Below, piece after piece: positions 11,609-22,114 of a stretch of 64,000 nucleotides of DNA; position 1 is the first letter of the stretch, and every line of letters starts with the position of its first letter. Under the pieces are notes generated by a model that searched no databases, was not told the DNA's origin, and saw nothing but the letters and a program-made list of their open reading frames with translations. This DNA comes from Ganoderma boninense. Its lineage: Eukaryota; Basidiomycota; Agaricomycetes; Polyporales; Polyporaceae. The position numbers and the translations under genes are program-made. The DNA is taken from contig CM035314.1 of the NCBI GenBank assembly GCA_002900995.3, positions 2,577,234-2,641,233 of the forward strand, in the 5' to 3' direction.

Positions 11609-12647
11609 ATCCCAGGGTTATCCTGACGGAGGACAACTCTAGCTTAACTGATTTTAACCTGAGTACTATTATGAACCTTAGCACGGGGGATAACCTGTCG
11701 GCAACTTGCCCTCAGGATGAATCAAGTTTTAACCCTGGGTTGAACGCTGCAGCACGTGATCTGACGGGCGGTCGATACGGTCGGTTCGTATCGCGGGCTC
11801 GGGACAACTCGGGAACAGGGTGACTCGGGCCCCAGGGCCTCAGGAGTGTTGTGGAGAACAATGAATTGAATAATGTGCTACTGGCGTACATACATGCACC
11901 ACTGTACTACAATACACTAGAAAAAAGCCCGGCACAAAGAGGGGTCACCCAGCTGTCCTCGCAGCGCCAGCGCCATCAAAACAAATCATTTGGGACGCAG
12001 GGAGCTTGGACGAGCATGGCCCCGCCCGACGACGAGCTGGCACACAAGACGTACGACCACCCACTGTGCAGAAAACTACAGTGGAGCGGTGCGAGGGTGT
12101 CTTACATCATAAAACAGAGCATGAGACTCCAGGGCAGCCAGAGGGAAGATGACACGCAGGCAACGAGCTCGAAAGCGACCTCGTTGCAACGCGTGTCACC
12201 CTCTCTATGGTGAGCGCTTGGAGCTTCGCGTCCACTGTATCTCGTCATAGGCTCCACGATGGGGTTCTCTGAGGGAGGGAGGACACTTACAGCGGGAAAT
12301 TCAGGGAGGACGTCTGCGGTGAGAGGAGAAGATGGGGGAAAGAGACAAGGAGCGTGCGCTGCCAGCGACGCTGCGGCAAGGACTCGGAAAACTTCAACTT
12401 GTTATCATGATGTGGATAATATCAGGCGCCCGAGAGGATTTGCCCTGAGGTTGAAACGACGAGAGTGCAAGGCGGGCTTGTCTTCAGAAGTTAAACTCAG
12501 GTTGAGGCGACGGAGGGTTGACCTCAGGTTGCGCGTCTGGGTTAAACGGGCCTTGAAAACTCGGATTATGCGCTCCGCACAAGCTTAGAACAGCCTGGGA
12601 CCAAAGCAATGATGTTAACTCTGGCCCATTTCCCCCCCTTTCAACCC
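11609..12647. mobile_element. putative non-autonomous DNA transposon relic
   Basis: The segment starts CCCAGGGTTATCC and its far end, read in reverse complement, starts ACCAGGGTTGAAA: short matching termini (CCAGGGTT). Inside both ends lie repeated motifs in inverted orientation: AACCTGAG near 11655, and CTCAGGTT near 12495 and 12525. More copies of AACCCTGG and CCTCAGG also occur. No transposase frame is present. No clean target-site duplication was found; the flanks share only GCTA. Subterminal motif clusters of this kind are typical of hAT-type and similar MITEs, but the class is a guess. Confidence 0.35.
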
Positions 12648-12821
12648 TGGTGCTAAATCCCGTCTGGCCGTGTAATACCAGGTAGATAAAGCAACAATAC
12701 AGGGGTATAGACCCTGTCGTGTACATCAGGTCATGCCATCCATGTAGATCGTAAAGTACATAGTTATCATCCTCTTCTTGCCATCATCACCGAATTCTAT
12801 ATCTACACGAGTCACGAGCCC

Positions 12822-15800
12822 TCAGATGTAAATAGGGAGGGTCGGGTTCAATCCCTTCCAGTCTGGTCCCTCGACGAAGCCCTTTTCATCAATCAAGAAG
12901 TCCTTTGGGAAGGTTGTCAGGTTCAAAGCCAGGAGCCACAATGGGGGAGGAGGAGGCTCACCATCGGGCATTCGACGAGCGCGCCGCGAACCTCCGACAA
13001 ACGGTCCTTAACACGCGATAGCGGCATGTCGGGGACGACGTGGCCGGTCATCACGTTGGGCACGTAATGCTAGAAGGCCCCATTCATGAGTAAATGTCGA
13101 GAAGCAATGACGGCTGTAGAAAATGCTTACTTCGTAGTCGCTCCAAGAACGGATGAGGTTGGTGGGCACGGGCCTGAAGATCTCCGTGAAGATCTCGCGG
13201 TTCTTGCGCGCGGTGTTGTTCCAAAGGTCATTCGTGGAATCGGCCAGGGGGTCGGCAACCGTGCCGTCCTCGTCCTCGCCCGTCTCGTCGTCGTTGGGAA
13301 CAGGCACGGCGCGCATGAACGAGTCGGGGCGATCATGCAAACCACACCATTGAGGCGCGATGAGACCGAGATGCTCTGCATTGCTTTGTCAATAGCGACA
13401 ACAGGCGACGATGCGGCAGACTCACCCCTGTAGAGCTTGCGGCGGAGCGTAGCGGCAAAGCGACCAACCTGGTACGGTTCGCCATCCATGGTCGAATCGA
13501 TCAGGTCCTGGTCTTCAACGACAAGCGCGATCTCGGAATCGCCGTCGCCCTGTACGGCAACCATGAGCAATCCGACAGCCTGATGAGATGGGTTGTATTT
13601 CCTACCTTCTGGCTACGGTCGTTCAGGTTCGCGGATCCCAGCTACGGACAACCAATCAGGATGATGATACTGGAAGAGGAAGGCCTCGCCTGCGCTCACA
13701 ATAACACGCTTGTCGTCCACGACCATGAGCTTCGAGTGGATGTACAGCAACTCCGACACGTATGCGTTCCGCTCCTCGTCCTCAGTGCCCAGCCACTGTT
13801 CCTCAGTGAGATTCGTACGGTCGTGCAGCATGTGCTGCACCACGTTGTCAGACACCACGTCGTCCGCGCGGAGCTCCTCCGCCGCCTGACGCCAGCGATC
13901 GATGATCTCCCGCGCCTCTTCGATGCTCCCGGGAGCGGGTACTTCTCCGTCTTCAGCTCGGGCTTCTTGCCAGAGGTCGTCTGCTCCTCGAGGCTCCTGC
14001 CTGTGGGAATGGCGACGGAGGCTTCCTTGGGATCCTCGGGACCCTCACCGAGCCCGATCCACAGCCGGCCGAGAGCGATGTTGACTTGATGGAAGGGAAC
14101 ACCGCTGCGCTCTTCAATCCGGTGCAAGTACGAGTCTGTAGAAGACGTAAGTAATCAGCACAGACTTATGGCCCCTGAGCGTGCCAGCATCACACACCCC
14201 ACGGCGCGTTGATACGGTCGTAAGCACGCAAGTGGTAGAACCGAATGTAGTCCGACCTAGCGATGCAACGATCAGCGAGGTAGTAGCTAGCACGGGCTCG
14301 GGCACTTACGGCTCAAACCCAGGCCTTGCGGACTTCTTCGTAAATGCTGTGTCCGCCGCGGTTCATAGTACGGTACTGGGCCGCCATGATGGTCTTGACA
14401 GACGTCTCATCCTTGACTAAGGCGCAGCGAGGTAAGTGCCTGCATTACCTACACCGAGAAGTCCATTACCTTGACCGGCGAATCCAGGGACCTCGGGGAT
14501 AACGACGACCACCTGCAAAGCTGTCGTAAGCGTCCGACGGGCGAAGTGTAACCAGGCGAAAGAGACGGACCCGGAACTTCCTGCCCTCGCGGCCTGCACG
14601 GATGATGCGCTCCACAAGCGCTTTCGCGATCTGGTTCTTCACTGGCCCTTCGTCCTGCGTGTTGGAGATGCTGTGGGGATGGTCAGCAAACCGCAATTCG
14701 GGCCCATCGCATGAAACACGAACAAGAATTGATTCTCTGTATGATGCTCGTCAACAAACAGCAGAGTCAGAGGGACCACGGCACATACCGATATAGATGA
14801 AGTGCTGGGACTGCCGGATCAGCTCGATGTCTAGGACACCTTGTTAGCGCCTGCTGTTCAACGAACTGCCTATTAAGCTAACGTACAGGCGTTCTGGATG
14901 CTGCGCTCTGTCAAAACGCCGTGGCTCCAGTCCGAGACACTGCGCACAACCTGCACATGGCAGGTGCCATGGGTAACTGGGTAGTCGCGGCTGCTGTCAT
15001 CACCATCATCGAAGTATTGGTGGAAGCGGTCCTTGAAATGTCTGCCTATCTCATGCCATTGGTTGCGGTGAGGGTGACCTGACTCGCGCAGGTAAGGACA
15101 AAGCTGATCGCAGATACAGGGGATTGACGTACGGACGACGGCCTCGTTGGGCGACGCTTCGATGTTGTGAGGAAGTGCGAGCCAGTCGAACCGCCTGAAG
15201 ATCCATATATAGATGAGCGAGACTGCGGAAATGCAGACGAGGGAGCACTAACGCGTCGGCACGGTACTGTTCGCAAACGGCTTTTGAGCTAGCGGCAGCG
15301 CAGATACTTCGAAGAAATCTTACCTTGCGCTTCTTAACCTCGTTCCAGCGCTCGACGAAGTGCTGAACGATATCCAGCACAACCTCGCCAGTGAGAGTCA
15401 TGTGCACGTCGTGCCACGGCATGCGACCGGATTCGAGGGAACTGAGGCCATTGCTGACGTAGTTGGGGACGTCTACGAAGTCCATGATACGGGCGTTGTT
15501 GTAGTCCTGACCCGGGAATAGGGTCGCGAAGGGGTTGGCAGGGTGCACATCTGCGAGGGGGTGAGAGTGCGTGTCCCAACGGCCGAAACAGAGGTCAAGA
15601 CCACCAATACAAGCATAGTGGTTGTCGACAACGACGACCTTCTCGTGGTGCGACCAGAACTCGACGTCGTCTAGCCGAGAACGCAATCGCGGTGAGTACG
15701 CTTTAGTGGTTCAGATCCTGTATGTGATCGATTACCTTTGCTTCCGATGTGGTCAGGGTGGCGCATGCACGCAATGTTGGGATGCAGTGCTTCTAGGGTT

Positions 15801-16767
15801 ACCTTGGTGTGGTGCGAGCTCATGGACATCGTCTGCGTGACCTCCTTGTAGACGATCACATACACTTTGACGCCCTGCTCGGCCTTGCGCTTGAGCAGTA
15901 GGTCGAGGCGCCATTCTGGGTACTTTGCGGGAGGGCGGCGAAGGTACAGTTCTGGCGTAAGCCACCAATCCTAGAGGACGAGACGATCAGCACTGCGTCC
16001 AAGGCGAAGAGCTCCACAAATCCACGGCATAGGTCAGGAGATGAGGAGACGAATGGCAGGCGTGGGCTTTCCAAAAGACTGCGCATGATGTTGGTCGAGA
16101 GCCTCCTAGGGCTCGCTCGGACATAGAATGACCGCATGCAATGCCTCGACTCTGGATGTCGTTAAGGGTGTTGCGCGTTGCGACCGGTCTGGTGAACCTC
16201 CGCCCACTGCCGTAACTGATACATCTTGTACCAGTGCCCGCCCCATCACCACCCCGAATGCTGCGAGACGCACGAGGATTCCGAGAAGGAAATAGACGCA
16301 CCAGGATAAAGATAGACTCCTTCGCCCGCTCGAGCAACTCCGAGACTGCCCACATGTAGTCGTGCCCGTCGATATGCCTGAACGCGAGGGCTCAGAAGAA
16401 AGCGAGGAACCAAAATGTATATCGGCGCACCATTTCACAAGGTTGCGGGACCGCTGGTTCGCAAAGGAGTGGAAGCGGTGGCCAGCCATGATCTCCGCGC
16501 GGATCATGTCCGCCCTCTTCTCTTCGGGGTCATCGTGGCGGCCTGAAGTAACTGCTCAGCACCACTGCACGTTGAGTGAGTGCACATGAATGGAGAGAGG
16601 TACGGACGATCGGGGTTCAGTAAGCCTGATTAGATAAACGTTTCAGCATCTCGGGTGCTGGAATCGATGTTTACGGGCTACGTACCAATGGCCATCGCGC
16701 GAGCATGCTCGACGCCCTCCGGAAGCTTGTCCACCAAGTTCTCAAGCTTGTTGAAGAAACCGGACAT
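12822..16767 (-). CDS. phospholipase D (two HKD motifs)
   Basis: Twenty exons: 16686-16767, 16431-16542, 16302-16377, 15736-15970, 15324-15670, 15253-15266, 15133-15194, 14887-15078, 14789-14830, 14724-14736, 14571-14670, 14470-14512, 14310-14416, 14198-14256, 13700-14135, 13606-13641, 13426-13549, 13131-13375, 12962-13069, 12822-12902. The product is ~837 aa. Catalytic motifs are HHEKVVVVD with GGLDLCFGRWDT (HKD1) and YIHSKLMVVDD with GSANLNDRSQ (HKD2); IENQFFIS lies between. It hydrolyses phosphatidylcholine to phosphatidate. No PX or PH domain is seen. Exons of 14 and 13 nt (15253-15266, 14724-14736) are required by phase and conserved sequence. One intron is 331 nt (15971-16301). Two compensating single-base frame breaks occur: an extra G near 14318-14320 (KAW-FEPSDY) and a missing base near 13920-13925 (GAS-EEAREIID). 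Confidence 0.92.
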
Positions 16768-17501
16768 GGTGAGGGTGAAATCGGGGCAGTAGGATGGGGG
16801 TTCGAACGAAGAGGCTCGGTGGGCGATGCGATGGTCGTCTAGCAATATGTAAGTGCTAGCCGGCATCAGCCGCTGGATGACGGTGCCGAGCCTCATATAC
16901 TTATCAAGGTCATGCACAGGATCGCGATCGCAGCGCGGAACTCCCCTCAGGAGGCCGGCGTCAGCACCAAGTTCAGCACTTCGAAATCCTTGGCCAGGCA
17001 ACAATCGCTGAGCGACTCCGACTGGGCTCAGCGGGCCAATCCCCAAAGTGTCCGACACCCTCCGAGCTCGCTCTGTACCAATGATAACCCAGTCCTTATT
17101 TCTAGATTTTTCAAATGAACACGACCGTCAGCATGCCTTCCTTCAGGATTCGAGCTTCAAGCATGGCAACTGGTTACGGTGTGCCGTCCGACAGGCAGAA
17201 GGTTCTCCGATATCTTGAGCTCCTGCATTTCCGAACGGGATTCGCTCAATGACAGCGGTTCGAGAACAACTGCTGAGAAGTACAAACGTTCACCGGAAGG
17301 AAGGTGACAGCGTGTTTTCGCAGTGCATCGCGTAGTAATGATATTGAGCGCGATCTTCTTCTCAACAGGCTCCGGGGCCTGGGCGGAGCCTGGGAGGTTG
17401 GCACGTGGAAGAATGTGAGAGGGAATTCGAGCATAACGTCACAAAGGATCTGCCTCTCCTTCCCAGGCCCAGTAAAAAAGGTCGTCTGGACCAGCGAAGA
17501 T
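16768..17501. other. intergenic / PLD upstream region
   Basis: Upstream flank of the PLD gene and downstream flank of the next minus-strand gene. No coding sequence is supported. Confidence 0.4.
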
Positions 17502-19510
17502 CTAGAAGGAGTGGCAAGGGAAGCTCAACTTTGGAGTGGAAGGTGCATACGCAGCGATGCTGCCGCCCCAGTGCGAGATCACAGAGTACTTCATGTACTC
17601 GGACGAAAGCTCCCAATTCTGAGTCACCTTCTACCACGGGAATGTGGTCTTTCAGATCGAGTGGACCATGTTCAAGAACTAGTAGGTGCACGGTACCATG
17701 TCGATAGCGTTCAAGATTCGTCGTGATGCATTGTACATGAAAACGTCACTTGGGGCGCTGGCGTCGTGTGACCAAGTATGGTTGACAGGGCGGAAAAGCT
17801 CAGAGCCGACAGAGACAGTATCTTCACTGGCCCTTGTTCCAGTCTGCCTCAAGGTCTACATGGGTGTCAAAGACGACCGAATCTTGATCGAAAAGGCGAG
17901 AATTACTCACACTGATGGACCGAAAAATGCAACATTTTGAGCTTGTAGGTTCGGGGTAAGGCGGCCTGCACGGCCTTTGACCATCGCTCACCCTCGTTGC
18001 TGGGGTCGTTGGCGAAGAGCTTAACGACAACCTGAGTGACGCTGGCGAACGGGCGGGCTCGCAGGATGCCATCGATGACATGATGATGCTCCGTCAGCCG
18101 ATGCTGGACGGTTTCCGGGCTTTGGTCGATCGACAGGTAGTTGAACGCGACCGTCTCCAAAACTGTAGACCCGTTATTGAGTAGCGTCTGGACGACCCAG
18201 TGGATATCGCCTCGAGTAAACGTGAACTCGAGCGATTTGAGAGACCGTAGTTGGCGCACCGCCCATGCTGAAAGGCCGTCAGCATCAGCTGTACCCTGGC
18301 GTTGACATGAATAGCATCGACAAACGCGGTACGCCTCGCGTCTCTCAACCTTCCGGATGCTGAGGCGCTCGACGGTTGGGCTGAGTAACCTGTATAGGGA
18401 GTCCATATCCATCGACAGATATAACTACATACCTGTAAGGTATCGGCGCCTGACTTGGCGTCTCGTTCCTCCTCCAGCGTCTCGTCTTCCTAATCGGACG
18501 ATCGGTCGCCCGTCTCCCGCGTGCTCCCCCTTGGTCTCGACCTCCATGTCTCACCTCCCGGTCTCTCTCTAGGTGCCCGGTTTTCTTATTGTTCCCTTTC
18601 CTCTGCTTTTCCGTCTTCCTCGCTCTCGCTCAGACCTCTTCCCACTCCACCTCATTTCCAATCTCTGTCTCCTATTGTTCTCTCTAGGTACTTAATCTTG
18701 TACTCGTACGGGGATGAACCCCAGACCTTGCGATACGACGACTCCACCCACTCATTCGAATCGCGTGTCCGCAAGACTCTCCCGTGTTTACGGACTCTTC
18801 CGACCGCTTGCGCTCAACGCCCAAGTCCCGGAAGTCCGATTTATCACAATACCGATGTATGAGCTGGATGTGGCACGAGCATAAAGTAGAGGGGACCATG
18901 CCTTGACATCCATAAGGCGAGTGAGTTTGGGATAGGTACTCCAATTCATGGATTCATGGGAAAACCAAGTGCTTTGTCTGATTTGGAGAGACTTGATGTG
19001 GGGGAAGGATAGTACGGCTCCAGCCAGATGCTCGAAGGCGATGAAATGGCATCCACAAATGTCAAGCGAGTCGAGCGTATTGCACACCGAGAATGACTTA
19101 AGGAAGTCGACGAACGACGGGCTGAAAGGTAAGATGGACTCCGACACGACAGCGAGGCTCTCCAGGCTGAGGAGACGGCGGATGACGTGGATAGGGAGGG
19201 GTGCTTCAATGACATCGCCGGCGCGTATAAGTTGCTCAAGGTCGCAGCGGAGGGTTTTGACGAGGGTCACAAGGTAGAAGGACGACGTGACGGTTTCCGC
19301 GAAAGACTCGAAAGCGTCCCGCCGTTGAAGCCCGACGGAGCGATACAGCTGCGCGCGAGATATTTCCAGCCAACCTTGACAAGTCAGAGCGCATGCAAGG
19401 AGAGTACTGCATCTGGCACCAACGTCTTGATCCCCACCATCGTTGGCAACGATATCGATGACAATGAAGCAGATGTCGAGAGGGATGGCGGGTGCTCGAG
19501 CGATGGACAT
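17502..19510 (-). CDS. F-box-like protein, gene model incomplete
   Basis: The ATG at 19510 opens a frame to 18788 with an F-box-like start (IPLDICFIVIDIV, then LACALTCQGWLEISRAQLY) and LRR-like strands (LSLESLAVVSES, LDSLDICGCHFIAFEHLAG). A second block at 17903-18406 continues in the same style (LYRLLSPTVERLSIRKVERR, LRSLKSLEFTFTRGDIHWVV). A third block joins well as 17697-17843 plus 17502-17630 (phase 0), coding for ELFRPVNHTWSHD and SEYMKYSVISHWGGSIAAYA before TAG. The introns linking the three blocks could not be fixed, and the ~400 bases between blocks one and two are partly purine-rich on the coding strand. They may be two genes. Role, if F-box: SCF adaptor. Confidence 0.45.
18540..18695. 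repeat. long pyrimidine-rich tract (plus strand)
   Basis: On the plus strand C and T strongly predominate over ~155 bases, with two copies of TCTCTCTAGGT about 110 bases apart. Such CT-rich tracts are common in fungal promoters and 5' leaders, but no plus-strand gene follows. It lies between the first two coding blocks of the minus-strand F-box-like gene and may be its intron or the leader of a separate gene. Confidence 0.4.
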
Positions 19511-19570
19511 GATGCTGGAAGCGAGTAGAGACGAGACTGAAAGCGAACACTCACTCACCATCTACGTTTA

Positions 19571-20138
19571 CTATAGGAATTCAAATTTGGTGTACGTCTT
19601 CATATTCCTGGTGGTAGAAAGGAATCTACTTGTTGGGGAGAAGCGTGCCTCGAGGTCGTGAATGGGGAAGCCCACACTCTGCATGACACATCTCGGAAAC
19701 CTGGCATCCCGCCGCCACGCATGCCTTTCAAGTCCCCGCATGACGATTACAGCTGGTGCCGAAAAGAATGCCCGACGTGCCTCCGCGCGCCAATTGACGC
19801 AAACCCCGCCAAACAATCCAAAAAAATCGAAACAGCTCAGAAAAATCCTCCTTATCCAGAAACGCCTCCCTCTCGTCACTTTGGATGTCTTGGAACCTGG
19901 CTTGATGCTCGACACGCCGGATGATAACAAGGTTCTCTAGGAAATCAAACTTGGCACGCTCCACACTAGCCCCGCTCAAAGTTGGCGTAGCTCCGTAGCC
20001 GCCCGGGGCTCGTAGCTCGTAGCTGGCGGCGTGATCGTGACTATCTGTGACTGAAAGTATCACGGGCGTCTGGCTGAACCTCCGGTCACGGGTGCTGCGG
20101 CGGGCTTGCGGATTGCGAATGGCTCGACTCTCGAGCAT
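19571..20138 (-). CDS. hypothetical protein or gene fragment
   Basis: One frame of 136 codons opens at ATG 20138, contains SVERAKFDFLENLVIIRR and EAFLDKEDFSELFRFFWIVW, and ends at a TGA in poorly conserved-looking sequence, so the 3' part may be misread or truncated. The acidic stretch followed by FRFFWIVW faintly recalls the N-terminal part of fungal membrane acyltransferases, but this is too weak for a call. It lies head to tail with the F-box-like gene downstream. It contains one arm of the 31-base inverted repeat. Confidence 0.35.
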
Positions 20139-20447
20139 CGTTCTGTCTCGCCGGGAGGTTTGCTGTTGAGTTTTTCATCTCACTATGATATGCGTGGACC
20201 CACTTACTTTACGAAACTGCATTCATGGCATATAAATAGAAAAAACACACCCGCTACAAGCTGAACTGTCTGAACACACCGCCAGCGTCTTCGGAGGCCC
20301 CCTCCCCGTCTTCCAAGAACTCAGGAAATTCCGGCCAATCAACTGTGAGCATTTCATCAGCGCGCAATCACTTGCGTTATGTCATCCAGCGCCCTGGGGC
20401 GCTCTGGGCACGTCCTGTCACGATCACGCCGCCAGCTACGAGCTACG
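20011..20447. repeat. 31-base perfect inverted repeat, arms 20011-20041 and 20417-20447
   Basis: The arm at 20011-20041 begins CGTAGCTCGTAGCTGG and ends GTGATCGTGAC. The arm at 20417-20447 is its exact reverse complement. The arms are 375 bases apart and the match stops sharply at both ends. The left arm falls within the hypothetical frame ending at 19571; the right arm is not in a supported gene. This could be a dispersed-repeat fragment, a small inverted duplication, or termini of a short element. Confidence 0.7.
20254..20342 (-). other. orphan terminal exon of an unresolved gene
   Basis: After an acceptor GCTCACAG (20343-20350) the minus strand reads DWPEFPEFLEDGEGASEDAG, then GVFRQFSL and TAG at 20254-20256. 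The acidic composition and frame look like a real C-terminus. A TATAAATA box-like string at 20231-20238 lies on the opposite strand. Upstream exons at 20.4-21 kb were not found with confidence, although 20600-20720 has proline-rich open frames on both strands. Confidence 0.3.
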
Positions 20448-22114
20448 GCTTCGTTGTCTCAAGCAACATTGCGCTCGGTACACTCGTTTACTCATGCTCC
20501 GAAGCTAGCAAGTTTTTCAGCCACGCTACACGATGCACACCGTACCCACTCGTATGCACTTCCCCGTCTGCAGATATTCTAGAAGCTCCGAACTACTCTT
20601 GTCGAGGACGACCCTGCCTATTGCCAAATATGGAAATGCCACCTGGCCTCGCGACGGCACCCCGATCGGTTTCTAACCCTGGCGGACGGAGTGGGGAGTT
20701 GACTGGATAGTCAGATATGCAGAGTTAGGCCCCGAGATTCATGGTAAGTGTGTCATTTCGGTCATATTAGCGTATCCCTAGTCGAGGTCAGTTCTCGCTC
20801 GGCAATGAACCTTTGACGACGGCCTGAGCGGTAGGAAGCGGTTGATATCATCTTCCCAGTCTCGTTTTGAATAATCCGTCATGCTTCGTACGAGTCTCAC
20901 CGTCAGTGTATCCCCCTTTTTGTTGTTGTTTCTGGAGCCCCCGCCACCCTCCACATATAGAGGGTTAGCGCCCGTTCATGTTCCGCAGCCCCTCCCCCAA
21001 TTCCCCAATCGTCCTCTTTCGACTGTAATTTTGTTCATTTCATAAATTATCGAGTCTGGACGAATAGCCGACGCACAGTACCTCACCCAATTTCTACGAC
21101 TGCCCTGGCTGTCGTCCATTCTCTTCGATCTGGCGCGATCATGTTTTCGTTCACCACTTCAACTCCTCCACTGTCTCTTTTGACATGTAGTAGCAAAGAC
21201 ATGATATAGGAAATAAACGGCTTCAGTTTGACCAACATAAAAGACTATTGAAGGACGGGATGAAATTTTTCGATTTTTTTCGAATTGTTTCGAATTGTTT
21301 CGACGACTTGCGTCAAGTTGGGCGAGCTGGCGCTCGGAGACATGTCGGGCATTCTTTTCGGCACCAGCTGTAATTATGTGCAGCTCAGTTCAATAGCCTA
21401 GTTCATCTCATGACTCCCAATCAGACTCAGACCGAACTGGATCGTTGGCTCTGCACGCACCACGTGATTGGACGCGTTCAGCGGAGTCTGAATTCCACGC
21501 GTCGAGCCTCAAAAACCCCGACCCAAAAGTTTCGTCCCTCCTCATCCTCCTTCCCCTCGACCTCGATTACTTCACTGCCTCGTGCATTTTCCTCCGTAAC
21601 ATTGAGGTGCTTGTATGACTGTTATTCTTATTGCCTTTTCTACTTCTTGTAGAATTTCTTACCTCGCGACAGAACTCATTCAGCCCAGGCCGAAAGATGC
21701 ATACGGATCGCTGGAACTGTGGTGCTAGTGGTGAGTGCTTATATGCCCTTTAATTCGAGGACTACATCCACTTCGGTGACTACATGCGCACTATGTGGGG
21801 ACGGTAGTCTCTGGAAAGGCGTCCAACTTGGCACAGAGTCGTTCTTCTCGGACGCCTACATGCGAGCAGACCGACCTGCGATCGCAACGGTTTCCGCATG
21901 ATCATATACGAGTGCATCTGGTGGTATCAGGTCCCTCGCCGGGCTGACATCCTCGTCGATCGTAAGTGAGGACGGGACACATTCTCCGGGAGCCACGGAC
22001 TGCCCAATCGAGATTGGCATCCCAGTCAGCTGTTAAGCCTATATTGTACTGTAGAAGATGTGAAGGTGTCCGTTCCAACTCAACTATGCTCAGGATAATA
22101 TTGGCTGCTCTGCT
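20448..22114. other. intergenic, no supported gene
   Basis: About 1.7 kb with only short frames. At 21265-21305 there is a T-rich run with three TTTCGA(A) repeats. Composition is more AT-rich than in the genes. Confidence 0.4.

Noticed and set aside
12843..12856. GGGTTCAATCCC, resembling a tRNA T-loop
   Set aside because: It lies in the last PLD exon (coding ...GLNPTLP) and no acceptor stem or anticodon arm fits around it.
20231..20238. TATAAATA as a plus-strand promoter
   Set aside because: No plus-strand gene with a believable frame follows; the nearest credible coding exon is on the minus strand.
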